Numbered from the stretch's first letter, positions 48,136-56,825 are shown. The stretch: DNA of 64,000 nt from JAEUOS01 sp965279115 (GCA_965279115.1 OZ257137.1:2294001-2358000), one strand, 5' to 3'. The notes: generated by a model from the sequence alone, not told the origin. Numbers and translations are program-made.

Positions 48136-48812
48136 CGCGCGCCGGCCGCTTCGAGCATCTTCACCATGGCAGCATAGCCGCGGCCGCGCGCCAGCCCCAG
48201 GGGCCGGGTGCCGTTGCGGTCCGCCAGGTTGAGATCCGCCTTCGCGTCGATCAAGTGTTTGAGGGTGGCCTGGTGATTGGCGCCCCCGTCACCGAGCACG
48301 ATGGCTTCGATGACGGCCGTCCAGTGCAAGTTGTTCACATGGTTGAGCGGCGCGCCGGCGCGGATGAGCTCGCGCACCACCTCGGCATGCCCGAGGTGCG
48401 CCGCGGCGATCAACGCCGTGCCGTCATAGCGGCTGGTGATGTTGGTGGCCTTGCAACCGATTTCCAGCGCCGCCTTGAGCGTGGGCAGGTCGTTGGCCAC
48501 CGAGGCGATGGTGACGATGTCGTAGCGGTCGTTTTCCAGCGCGTTGGGATCGGCACCGGCGGCCACCAGGGCGCGCATGGCGGGAATCTGCGAACGGTAG
48601 GCGGCCACATGCAGCGGGGTGCGCTTGTAGTCATCGCGCGCAGAAACGCTGCCACCTGCGGCGATCGCCCGCTTGATGGCCTCCACGTCGCCCCCGGCTG
48701 CGGCGGCGAAGAGGCCGGTATAGGCACGCTCCTCGGCCGCGGTTGGCGGCACTTGCGAAAAGCCGGGCAAGGTTGTCAGACATAGCGAGAGCGTGATCAG
48801 GATTTTCAACAT
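48132..48812 (-). CDS. Secreted ankyrin-repeat protein
   Basis: This 226-residue protein has a signal peptide (MLKILITLSLCLTTLPGFSQ), so it is probably periplasmic. Five to six ankyrin repeats follow: GLFAAAAGGDVEAIKRAIAAG, RTPLHVAAYRSQIPAMRALVAAG, DIVTIASVANDLPTLKAALEIG, GTALIAAAHLGHAEVVRELIRAG, WTAVIEAIVLGDGG..., and GTRPLGLARGRGYAAMVKMLEAAG. Ankyrin stacks bind proteins; small periplasmic ones are known to protect catalases or bind partner enzymes. It is coupled to the EamA transporter gene downstream. Confidence 0.88.
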   Translation of the reverse strand: MLKILITLSLCLTTLPGFSQVPPTAAEERAYTGLFAAAAGGDVEAIKRAIAAGGSVSARDDYKRTPLHVAAYRSQIPAMRALVAAGADPNALENDRYDIVTIASVANDLPTLKAALEIGCKATNITSRYDGTALIAAAHLGHAEVVRELIRAGAPLNHVNNLHWTAVIEAIVLGDGGANHQATLKHLIDAKADLNLADRNGTRPLGLARGRGYAAMVKMLEAAGAR

Positions 48813-48880
48813 GAAGCGGCTCACTGAGATGGAGTGGGGGGCTGAAGCGCTATTGCGCGAAAGTAGAACACGGCTGATGC

Positions 48881-50173
48881 CTAACGCGTACCTGATTGTT
48901 GCGCCGCCCTGCCGGTCGCGCTTGCCACATGGGCATCGACCCCCAACCCCAGCGCCACACTGCCAAACAGGTCCTGCTCGACCATCCGTGCCTTGGGCAC
49001 TTCCTGGCAACACAAGTCCCGGACAAAGGGGATGGCGGTGGTGCCGCCGGTAAGAAGCAGGGTCTGGATTTCATCAGCGTGCACGCCCGCATCGGCAATG
49101 CACTTGCGGATGCTCGCGCTGATGCCGGCGCAGAGGTCGACGGACACGTTCTCCAGATCCTCCGGCAGCATGTTGATTTCAAGTGGCGGATCGATGTAAT
49201 CGGGCGCAAGAGTCGCCGCCGCATGCTGCGCCAGGTCGATCTTGGCCTTTTCCACATCGGTGGCGAGCCTGTGCCCGGTGCGCTGCTTTGCCAGGTTGAG
49301 GAGCCGCCGGAGCATCTCCGGTTGCTGCGCGTCCTGGCTCAGGTCAGTGATGAAGTTGATGGAGCTGCGCGTGTAGAGCATCTGGATGCGGTGCCAGGTG
49401 GCGAGGTCCACGAACGGGCCGTTCGGCATGAAAAGCTCGGGACGCCTTTTCATGCGGGTGCGGTAGCCGAAGTAAGGCATCACCTTGTACAGGCTCAAGG
49501 CCTTGTCGAAATCGGTACCGCCGATATGCACGCCGGTGTTGGCGAGGATGTCTTTGGAGCGATCGTCGTCCAGGTGCCGGGCAGGCGCAAGCCGGATGAT
49601 GGAGAAGTCCGCTGTGCCGCCGCCGATATCGGCCACCAAGGCCAGCTCTTCCTTGCGCAATCCGGTTTCATAGTTGAGCGCCGCCGCGATGGGCTCGAAC
49701 TGGAAGTGGATGTCGGTAAGGCCGCAACCACGCGCCACCTCGGCCAACTGCCGTTGCGCCAGGGCGTCGCGTTCGGGCTCGTCGTCCACAAAAAACACCG
49801 GCCGGCCGATAACGGCGGCGTGGATCTCGCTGCCAAGCTCTTCTTCGGCGCGCTTCTTGAGATAACCGATAAAGTGCTCAAGGATCTTCTTGAACTCCAC
49901 CTGGCCAGTGTGCAGTTCGGTGCGCGACTCGTACAGCGACGAGCCGAGAATGCTCTTGAGCGAACGCAGCAGGCGACCTTCGGTGCCGCTGATATAGGCC
50001 TCGATGGCCGGCTTGCCAAACAGGAATGCGCCGGTCTCCGCTTCGGCGAAGATGGCGCTCGGAATGGTGAACTGTCCCGGCAGCAGCTCGACCAGTTTGG
50101 GACCTTGCGGCGTGTAGTAGCTGACGGCGGAATTGGAGGTGCCGAAGTCGATGCCGACTATTTGCTTTGCCAT
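48881..50173 (-). CDS. Hsp70-family protein, YegD-like
   Basis: This 430-residue chaperone-like ATPase starts MAKQIVGIDFGTSNSAVSYY, the Hsp70 phosphate-1 motif. It keeps the connect/phosphate-2 region LALVADIGGGTADFSI and the adenosine motif LLLTGGTTAIPFV. At 430 residues it comprises the nucleotide-binding domain and a short tail, without the peptide-binding and lid domains of DnaK, like E. coli YegD. The physiological client is unknown. The start is the ATG; the open frame upstream overlaps the divergent vapB control region. Confidence 0.88.
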   Translation of the reverse strand: MAKQIVGIDFGTSNSAVSYYTPQGPKLVELLPGQFTIPSAIFAEAETGAFLFGKPAIEAYISGTEGRLLRSLKSILGSSLYESRTELHTGQVEFKKILEHFIGYLKKRAEEELGSEIHAAVIGRPVFFVDDEPERDALAQRQLAEVARGCGLTDIHFQFEPIAAALNYETGLRKEELALVADIGGGTADFSIIRLAPARHLDDDRSKDILANTGVHIGGTDFDKALSLYKVMPYFGYRTRMKRRPELFMPNGPFVDLATWHRIQMLYTRSSINFITDLSQDAQQPEMLRRLLNLAKQRTGHRLATDVEKAKIDLAQHAAATLAPDYIDPPLEINMLPEDLENVSVDLCAGISASIRKCIADAGVHADEIQTLLLTGGTTAIPFVRDLCCQEVPKARMVEQDLFGSVALGLGVDAHVASATGRAAQQSGTR

Positions 50174-50232
50174 TGTCTTGCTACAGATGGGCGCCCCATT
50201 GTACGCAGCGTTGGTACGCCGATACGTCGGTA

Positions 50233-50261
50233 TTGCGTTTCCGGACAGATTGGCATATGCT
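50233..50261 (+). promoter_or_regulatory. Predicted vapBC promoter
   Basis: TTGCGT and TATGCT are separated by 17 bases. Transcription would begin about 50268, the base before the vapB ATG, so the mRNA would be leaderless or nearly so. The -10 element lies inside the vapBC operator palindrome. Prediction only. Confidence 0.5.
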
Positions 50262-50275
50262 TTGCCATATGCCAA
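50250..50275. promoter_or_regulatory. vapBC operator palindrome
   Basis: A perfect 10-bp inverted repeat, TTGGCATATG and CATATGCCAA, with a six-base spacer. It overlaps the predicted -10 element and the vapB start codon. VapB antitoxins, alone or with VapC, usually bind such repeats to repress their own operon. Confidence 0.8.
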
Positions 50276-50529
50276 CTGATCCACAAGACGTCAATGTGAC
50301 CGAACGCCACGCTTCACTATTTCGCAATGGCCGCAATCAGGCAGTACGTATTCCACGCGAGTTTGAGATGGAAGGTACTGAAGTGCTGATGCGCAAGGAA
50401 GGCGACCGCCTGATCCTTACGCCCATCCGCAAAAACCGCTTGCTGGATCTGCTGGCCACCTGGGAGCCGCTGGACGAGGGCCTGCCCGACGTGGAAGACG
50501 GCCCACCGCAGACCCGCGACGATTTGTGA
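50269..50529 (+). CDS. vapB: VapB-type antitoxin (AbrB/SpoVT fold)
   Basis: An 86-residue antitoxin. The N-terminal swapped-hairpin DNA-binding domain has SLFRNGRNQAVRIPREFEMEG, and the C-terminal tail (LLATWEPLDEGLPDVEDGPP) is the acidic, proline-rich segment that would plug the toxin. The start is the ATG giving MPTDPQ; another ATG 12 bases upstream is in frame but lies within the predicted -10 box. The stop codon shares its last base with the vapC ATG, so the genes are coupled. A perfect palindrome covers its start. Confidence 0.92.
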   Translation: MPTDPQDVNVTERHASLFRNGRNQAVRIPREFEMEGTEVLMRKEGDRLILTPIRKNRLLDLLATWEPLDEGLPDVEDGPPQTRDDL

Positions 50530-50945
50530 TGGCTGAGCCTACCTGGATGCTGGACACGAATATCCTGTCCGACCTGATCCGCAACCCACGCGGGGTGCTG
50601 GTGCAGCGCCTGAGCAGCACCGAGCCAGACGCCATCTGTACCAGCATCGTGGTCGCTTGCGAGCTGCGATTTGGCGCCAAGCGAAAGGGCTCAGACGTAT
50701 TGACCACCCGGGTTGAGCAACTTCTTGCGTCTTTGACGATATTGCCGCTCGACGAACCCGCCGACCAGCACTATGCAGACATACGTACGGTGCTGGAGCA
50801 AGCGGGTACACCAATCGGCAGTCACGACCTGTTCATTGCCGCGCATGCGCGCTCGCGCGACATGACGCTGGTGACGCACAATGTGCGAGAGTTTGAGAGA
50901 GTGCCTGGGCTGCAAGTTGAAGACTGGTTGACGGCGCCGGGCTAG
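50529..50945 (+). CDS. vapC: VapC-type PIN-domain toxin
   Basis: This 138-residue PIN ribonuclease has the acidic catalytic residues Asp9 (MLDTNILSD), Glu45 (ACELRFG) and Asp100 (GSHDLFIAAHA), and the usual THN motif near residue 117. VapC toxins cut tRNA or rRNA at specific sites and stop growth when the antitoxin is degraded. The RNA target cannot be predicted. The gene looks intact and follows vapB with a one-base overlap (TGATG). Confidence 0.93.
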   Translation: MAEPTWMLDTNILSDLIRNPRGVLVQRLSSTEPDAICTSIVVACELRFGAKRKGSDVLTTRVEQLLASLTILPLDEPADQHYADIRTVLEQAGTPIGSHDLFIAAHARSRDMTLVTHNVREFERVPGLQVEDWLTAPG

Positions 50946-50972
50946 AGGACAAATCATCTACTGGCATTGAGG

Positions 50973-51755
50973 ATGCAAGGGCTCGGGAACGACGTGACGA
51001 ACATTCAAACCAGCAGCAAGGAGGCTCGCGTCGCGGTCCTGGTCGACTGTGACAGTTTGGGGCCCGAGGTCTTGGAGTACGCACTTCGCGTCGTAGCGCA
51101 ATTCGGCCGTGTTGTCTTGCGCCGCGGGTATGGCAATCACGACACGCTGACCAACAAATGGCAAGAAGCATTAGTTCGTCTGGCCTTCACACCGTGCCTG
51201 CAGTTTTGATACGTTTCAGGCAAAAACACCTCGGATATTGCGCTTGCCCTGGACGCAGTGGAAGCATTATTTGACGATCGCGCGGATACGTTCTGCCTCG
51301 TTACCAGCGACTCAGATTTTTCCTATCTCTGCCGAAAGCTCAGAGAGCGAGGTGCCACCGTCTACATCGTCGGCGAGGCCAAAAGCCCCGATGCGCTGCG
51401 AAACGCGAGCGACCAGTTCTTCGAATGGGTCAAACCGCCAAACAAGGAGCAAGCCGAAAGTACCGCGAATACCACCAACAACAAGGACAAGGAAAAGATC
51501 GAAGGCGTCAAACCTGAGGTAGCTAAGCCAAAAAAGCGCCCGATGATGGTCGTTGAAGCCATTCGATTGCTCGCTGGCGACACGCCAGAGGGAAAAGTCC
51601 ATCTTGGTGGGCTTGGTCAATACCTCAAACGTACAGACCCCGCGTTTTCGCCCCAAACATATGGCCACGCAGGTCTTCTGGACATGCTGCGTACGTACGA
51701 TCTCCTTACCCTCCAGCAAGAGGCTGGAGGTCACTGGTCCGTCAAGTTGGCTTAA
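50973..51755 (+). pseudogene. NYN-domain/LOTUS protein interrupted by an in-frame TGA
   Basis: One reading frame runs through this stretch but contains a TGA at 51207-51209. Before it: RVAVLVDCDSLGPEVLEYAL and YGNHDTLTNKWQEALVRLAF; after it: SGKNTSDIALALDAVEALFDD, FCLVTSDSDFSYLCRKLRERG, then a charged Lys/Glu-rich linker and an OST-HTH/LOTUS domain (MMVVEAIRLLAG to the end). An intact relative would be a NYN (PIN-like) RNase with an RNA-binding LOTUS domain. The stop falls between the conserved CLQF and Y-SGKNTSD with no frameshift. Usual NYN motif DxDN has become DCDS. Decay, a sequencing error or stop-codon readthrough are all possible. The start is ambiguous (ATG 50973 or GTG 50994). Confidence 0.75.
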
Positions 51756-52219
51756 CTGTCCTACCGCTATTTCGCCAACTTATGGCGCGTCCCCCGTCCC
51801 TGCCCAACCACCGCAAGCACACCCCGCTCGGCCAAGTCGGATGAGCCTGCCTTCAAGGAGGGGAAATGCATCTTGGTAACGACATCCCGCCTTCAAACCG
51901 GGTGATGAACCACACAACCCGCGCTGCCGCATCGGGGGATCCCCACTGGGCGCGTTGAGCGCTTCGTAGTACTACGCCCCGTTCTTGCGCAGCATGCGCG
52001 AAGGGCTATGGAGCTCGACGGCGGTGGCGTTCGCGTCGTGGGCGAGCGCCACGTCGGCCAGCGTGCGGCCGAGCCGTTCAGCCAAAGCTTCGGCGCGAAC
52101 GGTGAAGGCTGGGTCAGCCGCGTTGTTCCCAGGTGTCTCGAGGAGGTGAAGCCACAATGAGCCGCAATTTGCGCCGATACGGCTCACGAATGGTCAGTTA
52201 TTGGCCGTATCGACCGGCT
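51756..52219. other. Non-coding stretch of 464 bases with a possible micro-ORF
   Basis: No convincing gene. A 30-codon frame at 51866-51958 (+) starts with ATG right after AAGGAGGGGAA, an unusually strong RBS, but the product (MHLGNDIPPSN...) matches nothing I know. On the minus strand 51972-52187 is an open frame of 71 codons beginning with GTG; its end (ALAHDANATAVELHSPSRML) is unlike any family I recognise and could be a gene remnant. The region separates convergent genes. No terminator-grade hairpin seen. Confidence 0.4.
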
Positions 52220-52696
52220 TTATGGCCAGCCGCCCGGCTTGGCCACCATTAGGTAGAACACCACAATCATCGCGGCGAAGGCCGGATAGCCGAGCCGTTC
52301 CCAAAGCCGGCTGTAGCGCCAGTAGCGTTCTGGCAGCGGAGTACCGTCAGCTACCGCTTCACGCGCAATCTCCGCCATGCGCGTCTGCAACCACAGTACC
52401 GGCAACCAGCAGGCTCCGGCGAAAACGTAGAGCATGAGCGACGCCGCGATCCAGAAAGACGAAAGCGGGAAGCCTGCCATCCAGGTCAGCAGCAAACCAG
52501 TGGCCGGCTGCACGATCACCGCTGGTGTTGTGAACCACCAGTCCGCCCTTACGACCAGCCGCGCCACGACTGCTTGCGCCGCGACGTCTCTGCTGCGGTT
52601 GGCGAAAAACATGTAATAGGCCGAGCCCAGACCTGTGCCTACCAGCACGACACTGGACAGGATGTGAACCCACTTGACCAGCAGGTAGGCGCTCAC
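52220..52696 (-). CDS. DUF2269 family membrane protein
   Basis: This 158-residue inner-membrane protein has four hydrophobic helices: LLVKWVHILSSVVLVGTGLGSAYYM, WFTTPAVIVQPATGLLLTW, FWIAASLMLYVFAGACWLPVLWL and FAAMIVVFYLMVAKPG. The KWVHILSS start and the intracellular RLW-RYSRLWERLGYPAF segment match the DUF2269 family, whose function is unknown. The start is GTG, overlapping the stop of the DoxX-like gene (GTGA). It is the last gene of a three-gene overlapping operon. Confidence 0.85.
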   Translation of the reverse strand: MSAYLLVKWVHILSSVVLVGTGLGSAYYMFFANRSRDVAAQAVVARLVVRADWWFTTPAVIVQPATGLLLTWMAGFPLSSFWIAASLMLYVFAGACWLPVLWLQTRMAEIAREAVADGTPLPERYWRYSRLWERLGYPAFAAMIVVFYLMVAKPGGWP

Positions 52697-53061
52697 GCGG
52701 CATCCCTCGACAGGATCAGTAGCGCCACCGCGATCGGCACGTTCTTGGTCAGTGGTCCCAGCGGATTCAGCCATAACGAGGGGTCGATGACCGTGGCAGT
52801 CAACGTCATCACCACCATGAATGCGAGCGCGACCAGATAGGTGCGCCGAGCCGGCTTGAACCACATGGCTAAACCCAGCACCGCATCGATGGCGGCGCCA
52901 CCGAGGATCAGCGTGGATTCCAACGTCGTACTGAGCGGCCCCAAAGGCATGAGAAGCCGAGCGCTCTGCCCGCGAAACTCCAGGATGCTGACGAACGCAG
53001 TGGCTAGCCAGACGAATACCAGGCTGGCGCGCAATAGCTTGCGGTTGCCTTCATCTGGCAT
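52693..53061 (-). CDS. DoxX-like membrane protein
   Basis: This 122-residue protein has four transmembrane helices: ASLVFVWLATAFVSILEF, LESTLILGGAAIDAVLGLAMWF, TYLVALAFMVVMTLTATV and VPIAVALLILSR. It resembles the DoxX-like family, seen with respiratory or redox proteins. The ATG follows GGAGG seven bases upstream and lies inside the last codons of the saccharopine-dehydrogenase-like gene (11-base overlap); its stop overlaps the DUF2269 start. The three are surely co-translated. Confidence 0.85.
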   Translation of the reverse strand: MPDEGNRKLLRASLVFVWLATAFVSILEFRGQSARLLMPLGPLSTTLESTLILGGAAIDAVLGLAMWFKPARRTYLVALAFMVVMTLTATVIDPSLWLNPLGPLTKNVPIAVALLILSRDAA

Positions 53062-54187
53062 GGATATCCTCCATACCGATGCTTGCTTCATCGATGATGT
53101 CCGTCACCATGCCCCAGCGGGCGAATTCCGGCGCGAACTCCTCCAGTTCAAGGAAACCCATGCACGCGTATGCACCACTGGGCAACGACTTGCCGCGCGC
53201 GAACTTGCGCGCCAACAGGATGGCGGCCATGCAGGGGATTTCCGGGCCATGATCGTCATCAGCCGCGATATGCCACGCCCGTCGGGCGGGTGAACCATTC
53301 GCATCAAGCCCTTCGACCTTGACTACCATGCCGCCGAGTGCCGAGCCCAGAAAGTTCATCGCGTTGGCGGCCACGTTCATGAAACCCGCCAGCCGCGCCG
53401 GGTGCGCAATGAGACCCTGTGCGCGGAACGTGGCCAAAATTGCCAGTGCGTGTTGCGTGAATCCCAATTCCAGAGCCGCGCGAAACATCACTCGCTGAGC
53501 AACGGCATAGCGCGGAGGGAACAGTTCGAGATCGGGTATGTCGCATAGCGCCCCCACCCTCGACGCCAGTCGTTTGAACCGGACCTTCTCCGGCTGTGCC
53601 CATCCACGCCGCGCCTGCCACCTTCCTTCGAGCCAGACCGGTATTTCTTCACCGCAATAGCTCAACACTCCTTCCAGCGTCGCCTTGCCGCGAGGTGCGG
53701 TTTGCGCCGGTGCGATGCAAGTGTCGATGGCATCGATGCGTTGCCAGTCTGTACACAATGCATCGACTATCGCCGAAGACAGTGCCGGCACGGTGCTGGC
53801 GCCGCAAATCGCGGTTCGCCCGGCCTTCTGGAAGGCATCTGTCATCACGCCCGGAAAGTCGCACACGAACCGTCGTCCGTCCGAGAGATCGACGTAGTGC
53901 GCTTCCGCGAGCGCCGTTGCTCGCGCAACCTCGTAACCCTGGCCTTGGTACGGGCCGGCTGTGTGGATCAGCAGTTCGACACCGAGGCGCTTTAGCTCGC
54001 CCGTCAGTTCGGGGGATGAATGATCGATCGCGACGCCCGCGGCGCCGCAACCCAATTCGGCGGCGAACCCTCGAGCCTGATTGGCGTCACGGCCCCCTAC
54101 CACAAGCTCGATTGCAGTGTCGTCTTTCAGTGCCCGGCAGATTCTTGCGCCGAAGTTGCCGTAGCCGCCCAGGACAAGGATTTTCAA
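53051..54187 (-). CDS. Saccharopine-dehydrogenase NADP-binding family protein
   Basis: A 378-residue cytosolic protein. It begins KILVLGGYGNFGARICRAL, the Rossmann dinucleotide motif, and continues LLIHTAGPYQGQGYEVARA and HYVDLSDGRRFVCDFPG, which fit the saccharopine dehydrogenase/trans-enoyl reductase-like family. The C-terminal part is less conserved. The start is TTG with no RBS in the usual place; an alternative start further in would cut the nucleotide motif. It heads an overlapping operon with the DoxX-like and DUF2269 membrane proteins and lies 27 bases beyond the end of gyrB on the same strand. The reaction is unknown. Confidence 0.85.
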   Translation of the reverse strand: MKILVLGGYGNFGARICRALKDDTAIELVVGGRDANQARGFAAELGCGAAGVAIDHSSPELTGELKRLGVELLIHTAGPYQGQGYEVARATALAEAHYVDLSDGRRFVCDFPGVMTDAFQKAGRTAICGASTVPALSSAIVDALCTDWQRIDAIDTCIAPAQTAPRGKATLEGVLSYCGEEIPVWLEGRWQARRGWAQPEKVRFKRLASRVGALCDIPDLELFPPRYAVAQRVMFRAALELGFTQHALAILATFRAQGLIAHPARLAGFMNVAANAMNFLGSALGGMVVKVEGLDANGSPARRAWHIAADDDHGPEIPCMAAILLARKFARGKSLPSGAYACMGFLELEEFAPEFARWGMVTDIIDEASIGMEDIHAR

Positions 54188-54214
54188 GGGGGGTTACAAC
54201 CGTGGGGAGCGTTC

Positions 54215-56770
54215 TTAAACGTCGATATTCAACGCCCGCAGCGCATTGCCCTCGATGAACGCCCGCCGTGGCTCGACGTCGTCACCCATCAGCGTGGTGA
54301 AGATGCCGTCGGCCGCGATCGCGTCCTCGATCTGCACGCGCAACAGGCGGCGCACGGTCGGGTCCATGGTGGTTTCCCACAGTTGCATGGGATTCATCTC
54401 GCCCAGGCCCTTGTAGCGCTGGCGGCTCATGTTGCGTTCAGCGTCGGCCAGCATCCAGTGCACGGCGGCACGGAAGTCGGCCACAGGATGTGAGCGGGCT
54501 TTTTCGCCTTCACCACGCTTGATGACCGCGCCGGCGCCGATCAGGTCTTTTACCTTGAGGGCAGTGGTGCGGATCTGCGCGTAGTCGGCGCCATGCACGA
54601 AGTCCGGGTCGATGGTGCTGTTCTTCCAGTTGCCGTGCTTGCTGCGCTTGACCTTGAGTACCCAGTTCTCGATACGGTCGTCGTACTCGGGAACCACGGT
54701 CACCGATTTGTCGGTGATGAGTCCCAGCAGCCCGTCGGCCGAGCGGCGCGCGGCGGCTTCGTCGGTGAGGTCCACTTCGGCGCCGTCCATCATCGCCTTG
54801 AGCGCCGCAGCGTCGATGAAGTGGATCAGGCGGTCGACCACGGCCTGCGAGAGGAGGTAGTCGCGCGCCAGTTCTTCGAGCGCATCGCCATTGATCGGCG
54901 TGGCGCCGGCGGCCGGGGTGAGCTCGGCGCCCAGCAGCGCCGTACGCAGCATGTACTGGTTGAGTTCGTGGTCGTCCTTCAGGTAGCGCTCGTCCTTGCC
55001 GGCCTTTACCTTGTACAGCGGCGGCTGGGCGATGTAGATGTAGCCGCGCTCGATCAGCTCGGGCATCTGGCGGTAGAAGAAGGTGAGCAGCAGGGTGCGG
55101 ATGTGCGCGCCGTCAACGTCGGCATCAGTCATGATGATGATGCGGTGGTAACGCAGCTTGTCGACGTTGTATTCCTCCTTGCCGATACCGGTGCCCATCA
55201 CTGTGATGAGGGTCACCACCTCCTGGCTGGAGAGCATCTTGTCGAAGCGCGCTTTCTCGACGTTGAGGATCTTGCCCTTCAACGGCAATATCGCCTGGAA
55301 CTTGCGGTCACGGCCCTGCTTGGCGGAGCCGCCGGCGGAGTCACCCTCGACGATGTACAGCTCGCACAGGGCGGGGTCCTTTTCCTGGCAGTCGGCCAGC
55401 TTGCCGGGCAGGCCCATGCCGTCGAGCACCCCCTTGCGGCGGGTCATCTCGCGGGCCTTGCGGGCGGCTTCACGGGCACGGGCGGCCTCGACGATCTTGC
55501 CGACGATGATCTTGGCATCCGCCGGCCGCTCCTGCAGGTAATCCGCCAGGGCCTTGGCCACGACTTCTTCCACCGGCATGCGCACTTCCGACGACACCAG
55601 CTTGTCCTTGGTCTGCGAACTGAATTTGGGCTCGGGCACCTTCACCGACAAAATGCAGGTGAGGCCTTCGCGCATGTCGTCGCCGGTGGTTTCCACCTTT
55701 TGCTTCTTGGCGATCTCGGTTTCTTCAATGTACTTGTTGATCACCCGCGTCATGGCGGCACGCAGGCCGGTCAGGTGGGTGCCGCCGTCACGCTGCGGAA
55801 TATTGTTGGTGAAGCACAGCACCTGTTCGTTGTAGCCGTCGTTCCACTGCATGGCCACTTCAACGCCGATCATCAGGCCCGCAACGCCGTGGCCGGGGTC
55901 TGCCTGGCGCTCGGCATTGACGTAGAAGATGTTCGGGTGCAACACGCTCTTGGTGCGGTTGACGTATTCGACAAAACCCTTCACGCCGCCGGTGAAGGCG
56001 AAATCCTCCTCCTTGCCGGAACGCTGGTCGGTGAGCTTGATGTGCACACCGTTGTTCAGGAACGAAAGCTCGCGGATGCGCTTGGACAAGATTTCGTAGT
56101 GAAAATCGATGTTGTCGAAGATCTCATCGTCGGCCAGGAAATGCACCTCCGTGCCGCGCTTCTCGGTGGTACCCATCACCTTGATGGGCGAGGTGTCGAC
56201 AATGCTGCCCGCGGGGTGGCCATTGGCGATGCCTTCCGGCATGGTGCCTTTTTCCAGTTCGCGGTTCTGCGCCACGCCGCGATGAAACTCCATGAAGTGC
56301 ATCTTGCCGTCGCGGCGCACCGTCAGGCGCAGCCACTTGGATAACGCGTTCACGCAGGACACGCCTACGCCGTGCAGGCCACCGGACACCTTGTAGCTGT
56401 TCTGGTCGAACTTGCCGCCGGCGTGCAGTTCGGTCATGACGATTTCGGCCGCGCTGCGCTTGGGCTCGTGCTTGTCGTCCCACTTGATGCCGGTGGGCAC
56501 ACCGCGGCCGTTGTCAGTGACCGAGATCGAGTTGTCGGCATGGATGGTGACGGTGATCTCGGTGCAATGCCCGGCCAGTGCCTCGTCGATGGAATTGTCG
56601 AGCACCTCGAACACCAGGTGGTGCAGACCGGTGCCGTCGCTGGTGTCGCCGATGTACATGCCGGGGCGCTTGCGCACCGCTTCAAGCCCTTCGAGGATCT
56701 GGATCGATGATGCCCCATAGGCGTTTTCCTGCGGCTTGCCTTCTTCGGGGTTCTTCTGCGGGTCGGTCAT
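54215..56770 (-). CDS. gyrB: DNA gyrase subunit B
   Basis: This 851-residue type II topoisomerase ATPase subunit introduces negative supercoils with GyrA. The GHKL ATPase domain has LVFEVLDNSIDEA, GRGVPTGI and KVSGGLHGVGVSC; the transducer domain spans about 230-400; the TOPRIM domain has YIVEGDSAGGSAKQGRDR and DADVDGAHIRTL; the C-terminus holds RQRYKGLGEMNP. The extra length over E. coli GyrB is within the Gram-negative insert around residues 560-740. The ATG has AGGAATACC upstream. It lies 82 bases downstream of dnaN, with a stem-loop between them. Confidence 0.98.
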   Translation of the reverse strand: MTDPQKNPEEGKPQENAYGASSIQILEGLEAVRKRPGMYIGDTSDGTGLHHLVFEVLDNSIDEALAGHCTEITVTIHADNSISVTDNGRGVPTGIKWDDKHEPKRSAAEIVMTELHAGGKFDQNSYKVSGGLHGVGVSCVNALSKWLRLTVRRDGKMHFMEFHRGVAQNRELEKGTMPEGIANGHPAGSIVDTSPIKVMGTTEKRGTEVHFLADDEIFDNIDFHYEILSKRIRELSFLNNGVHIKLTDQRSGKEEDFAFTGGVKGFVEYVNRTKSVLHPNIFYVNAERQADPGHGVAGLMIGVEVAMQWNDGYNEQVLCFTNNIPQRDGGTHLTGLRAAMTRVINKYIEETEIAKKQKVETTGDDMREGLTCILSVKVPEPKFSSQTKDKLVSSEVRMPVEEVVAKALADYLQERPADAKIIVGKIVEAARAREAARKAREMTRRKGVLDGMGLPGKLADCQEKDPALCELYIVEGDSAGGSAKQGRDRKFQAILPLKGKILNVEKARFDKMLSSQEVVTLITVMGTGIGKEEYNVDKLRYHRIIIMTDADVDGAHIRTLLLTFFYRQMPELIERGYIYIAQPPLYKVKAGKDERYLKDDHELNQYMLRTALLGAELTPAAGATPINGDALEELARDYLLSQAVVDRLIHFIDAAALKAMMDGAEVDLTDEAAARRSADGLLGLITDKSVTVVPEYDDRIENWVLKVKRSKHGNWKNSTIDPDFVHGADYAQIRTTALKVKDLIGAGAVIKRGEGEKARSHPVADFRAAVHWMLADAERNMSRQRYKGLGEMNPMQLWETTMDPTVRRLLRVQIEDAIAADGIFTTLMGDDVEPRRAFIEGNALRALNIDV

Positions 56771-56805
56771 GCGGTATTCCTGGCGTGGCGATAAGTCGAA
56801 TCGGT

Positions 56806-56825
56806 GGAACCGCGCGTGCGGTTCC
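56806..56825 (-). repeat. Stem-loop between dnaN and gyrB
   Basis: GGAACCGC and GCGGTTCC form a perfect 8-bp stem with a four-base loop in the dnaN-gyrB gap. There is no U-run toward gyrB, so it is more likely an mRNA processing or stability hairpin than a terminator. Confidence 0.6.

Noticed and set aside
51972..52187. 71-codon minus-strand frame
   Set aside because: No RBS, GTG start, no recognisable family; kept only as a note in the non-coding stretch.
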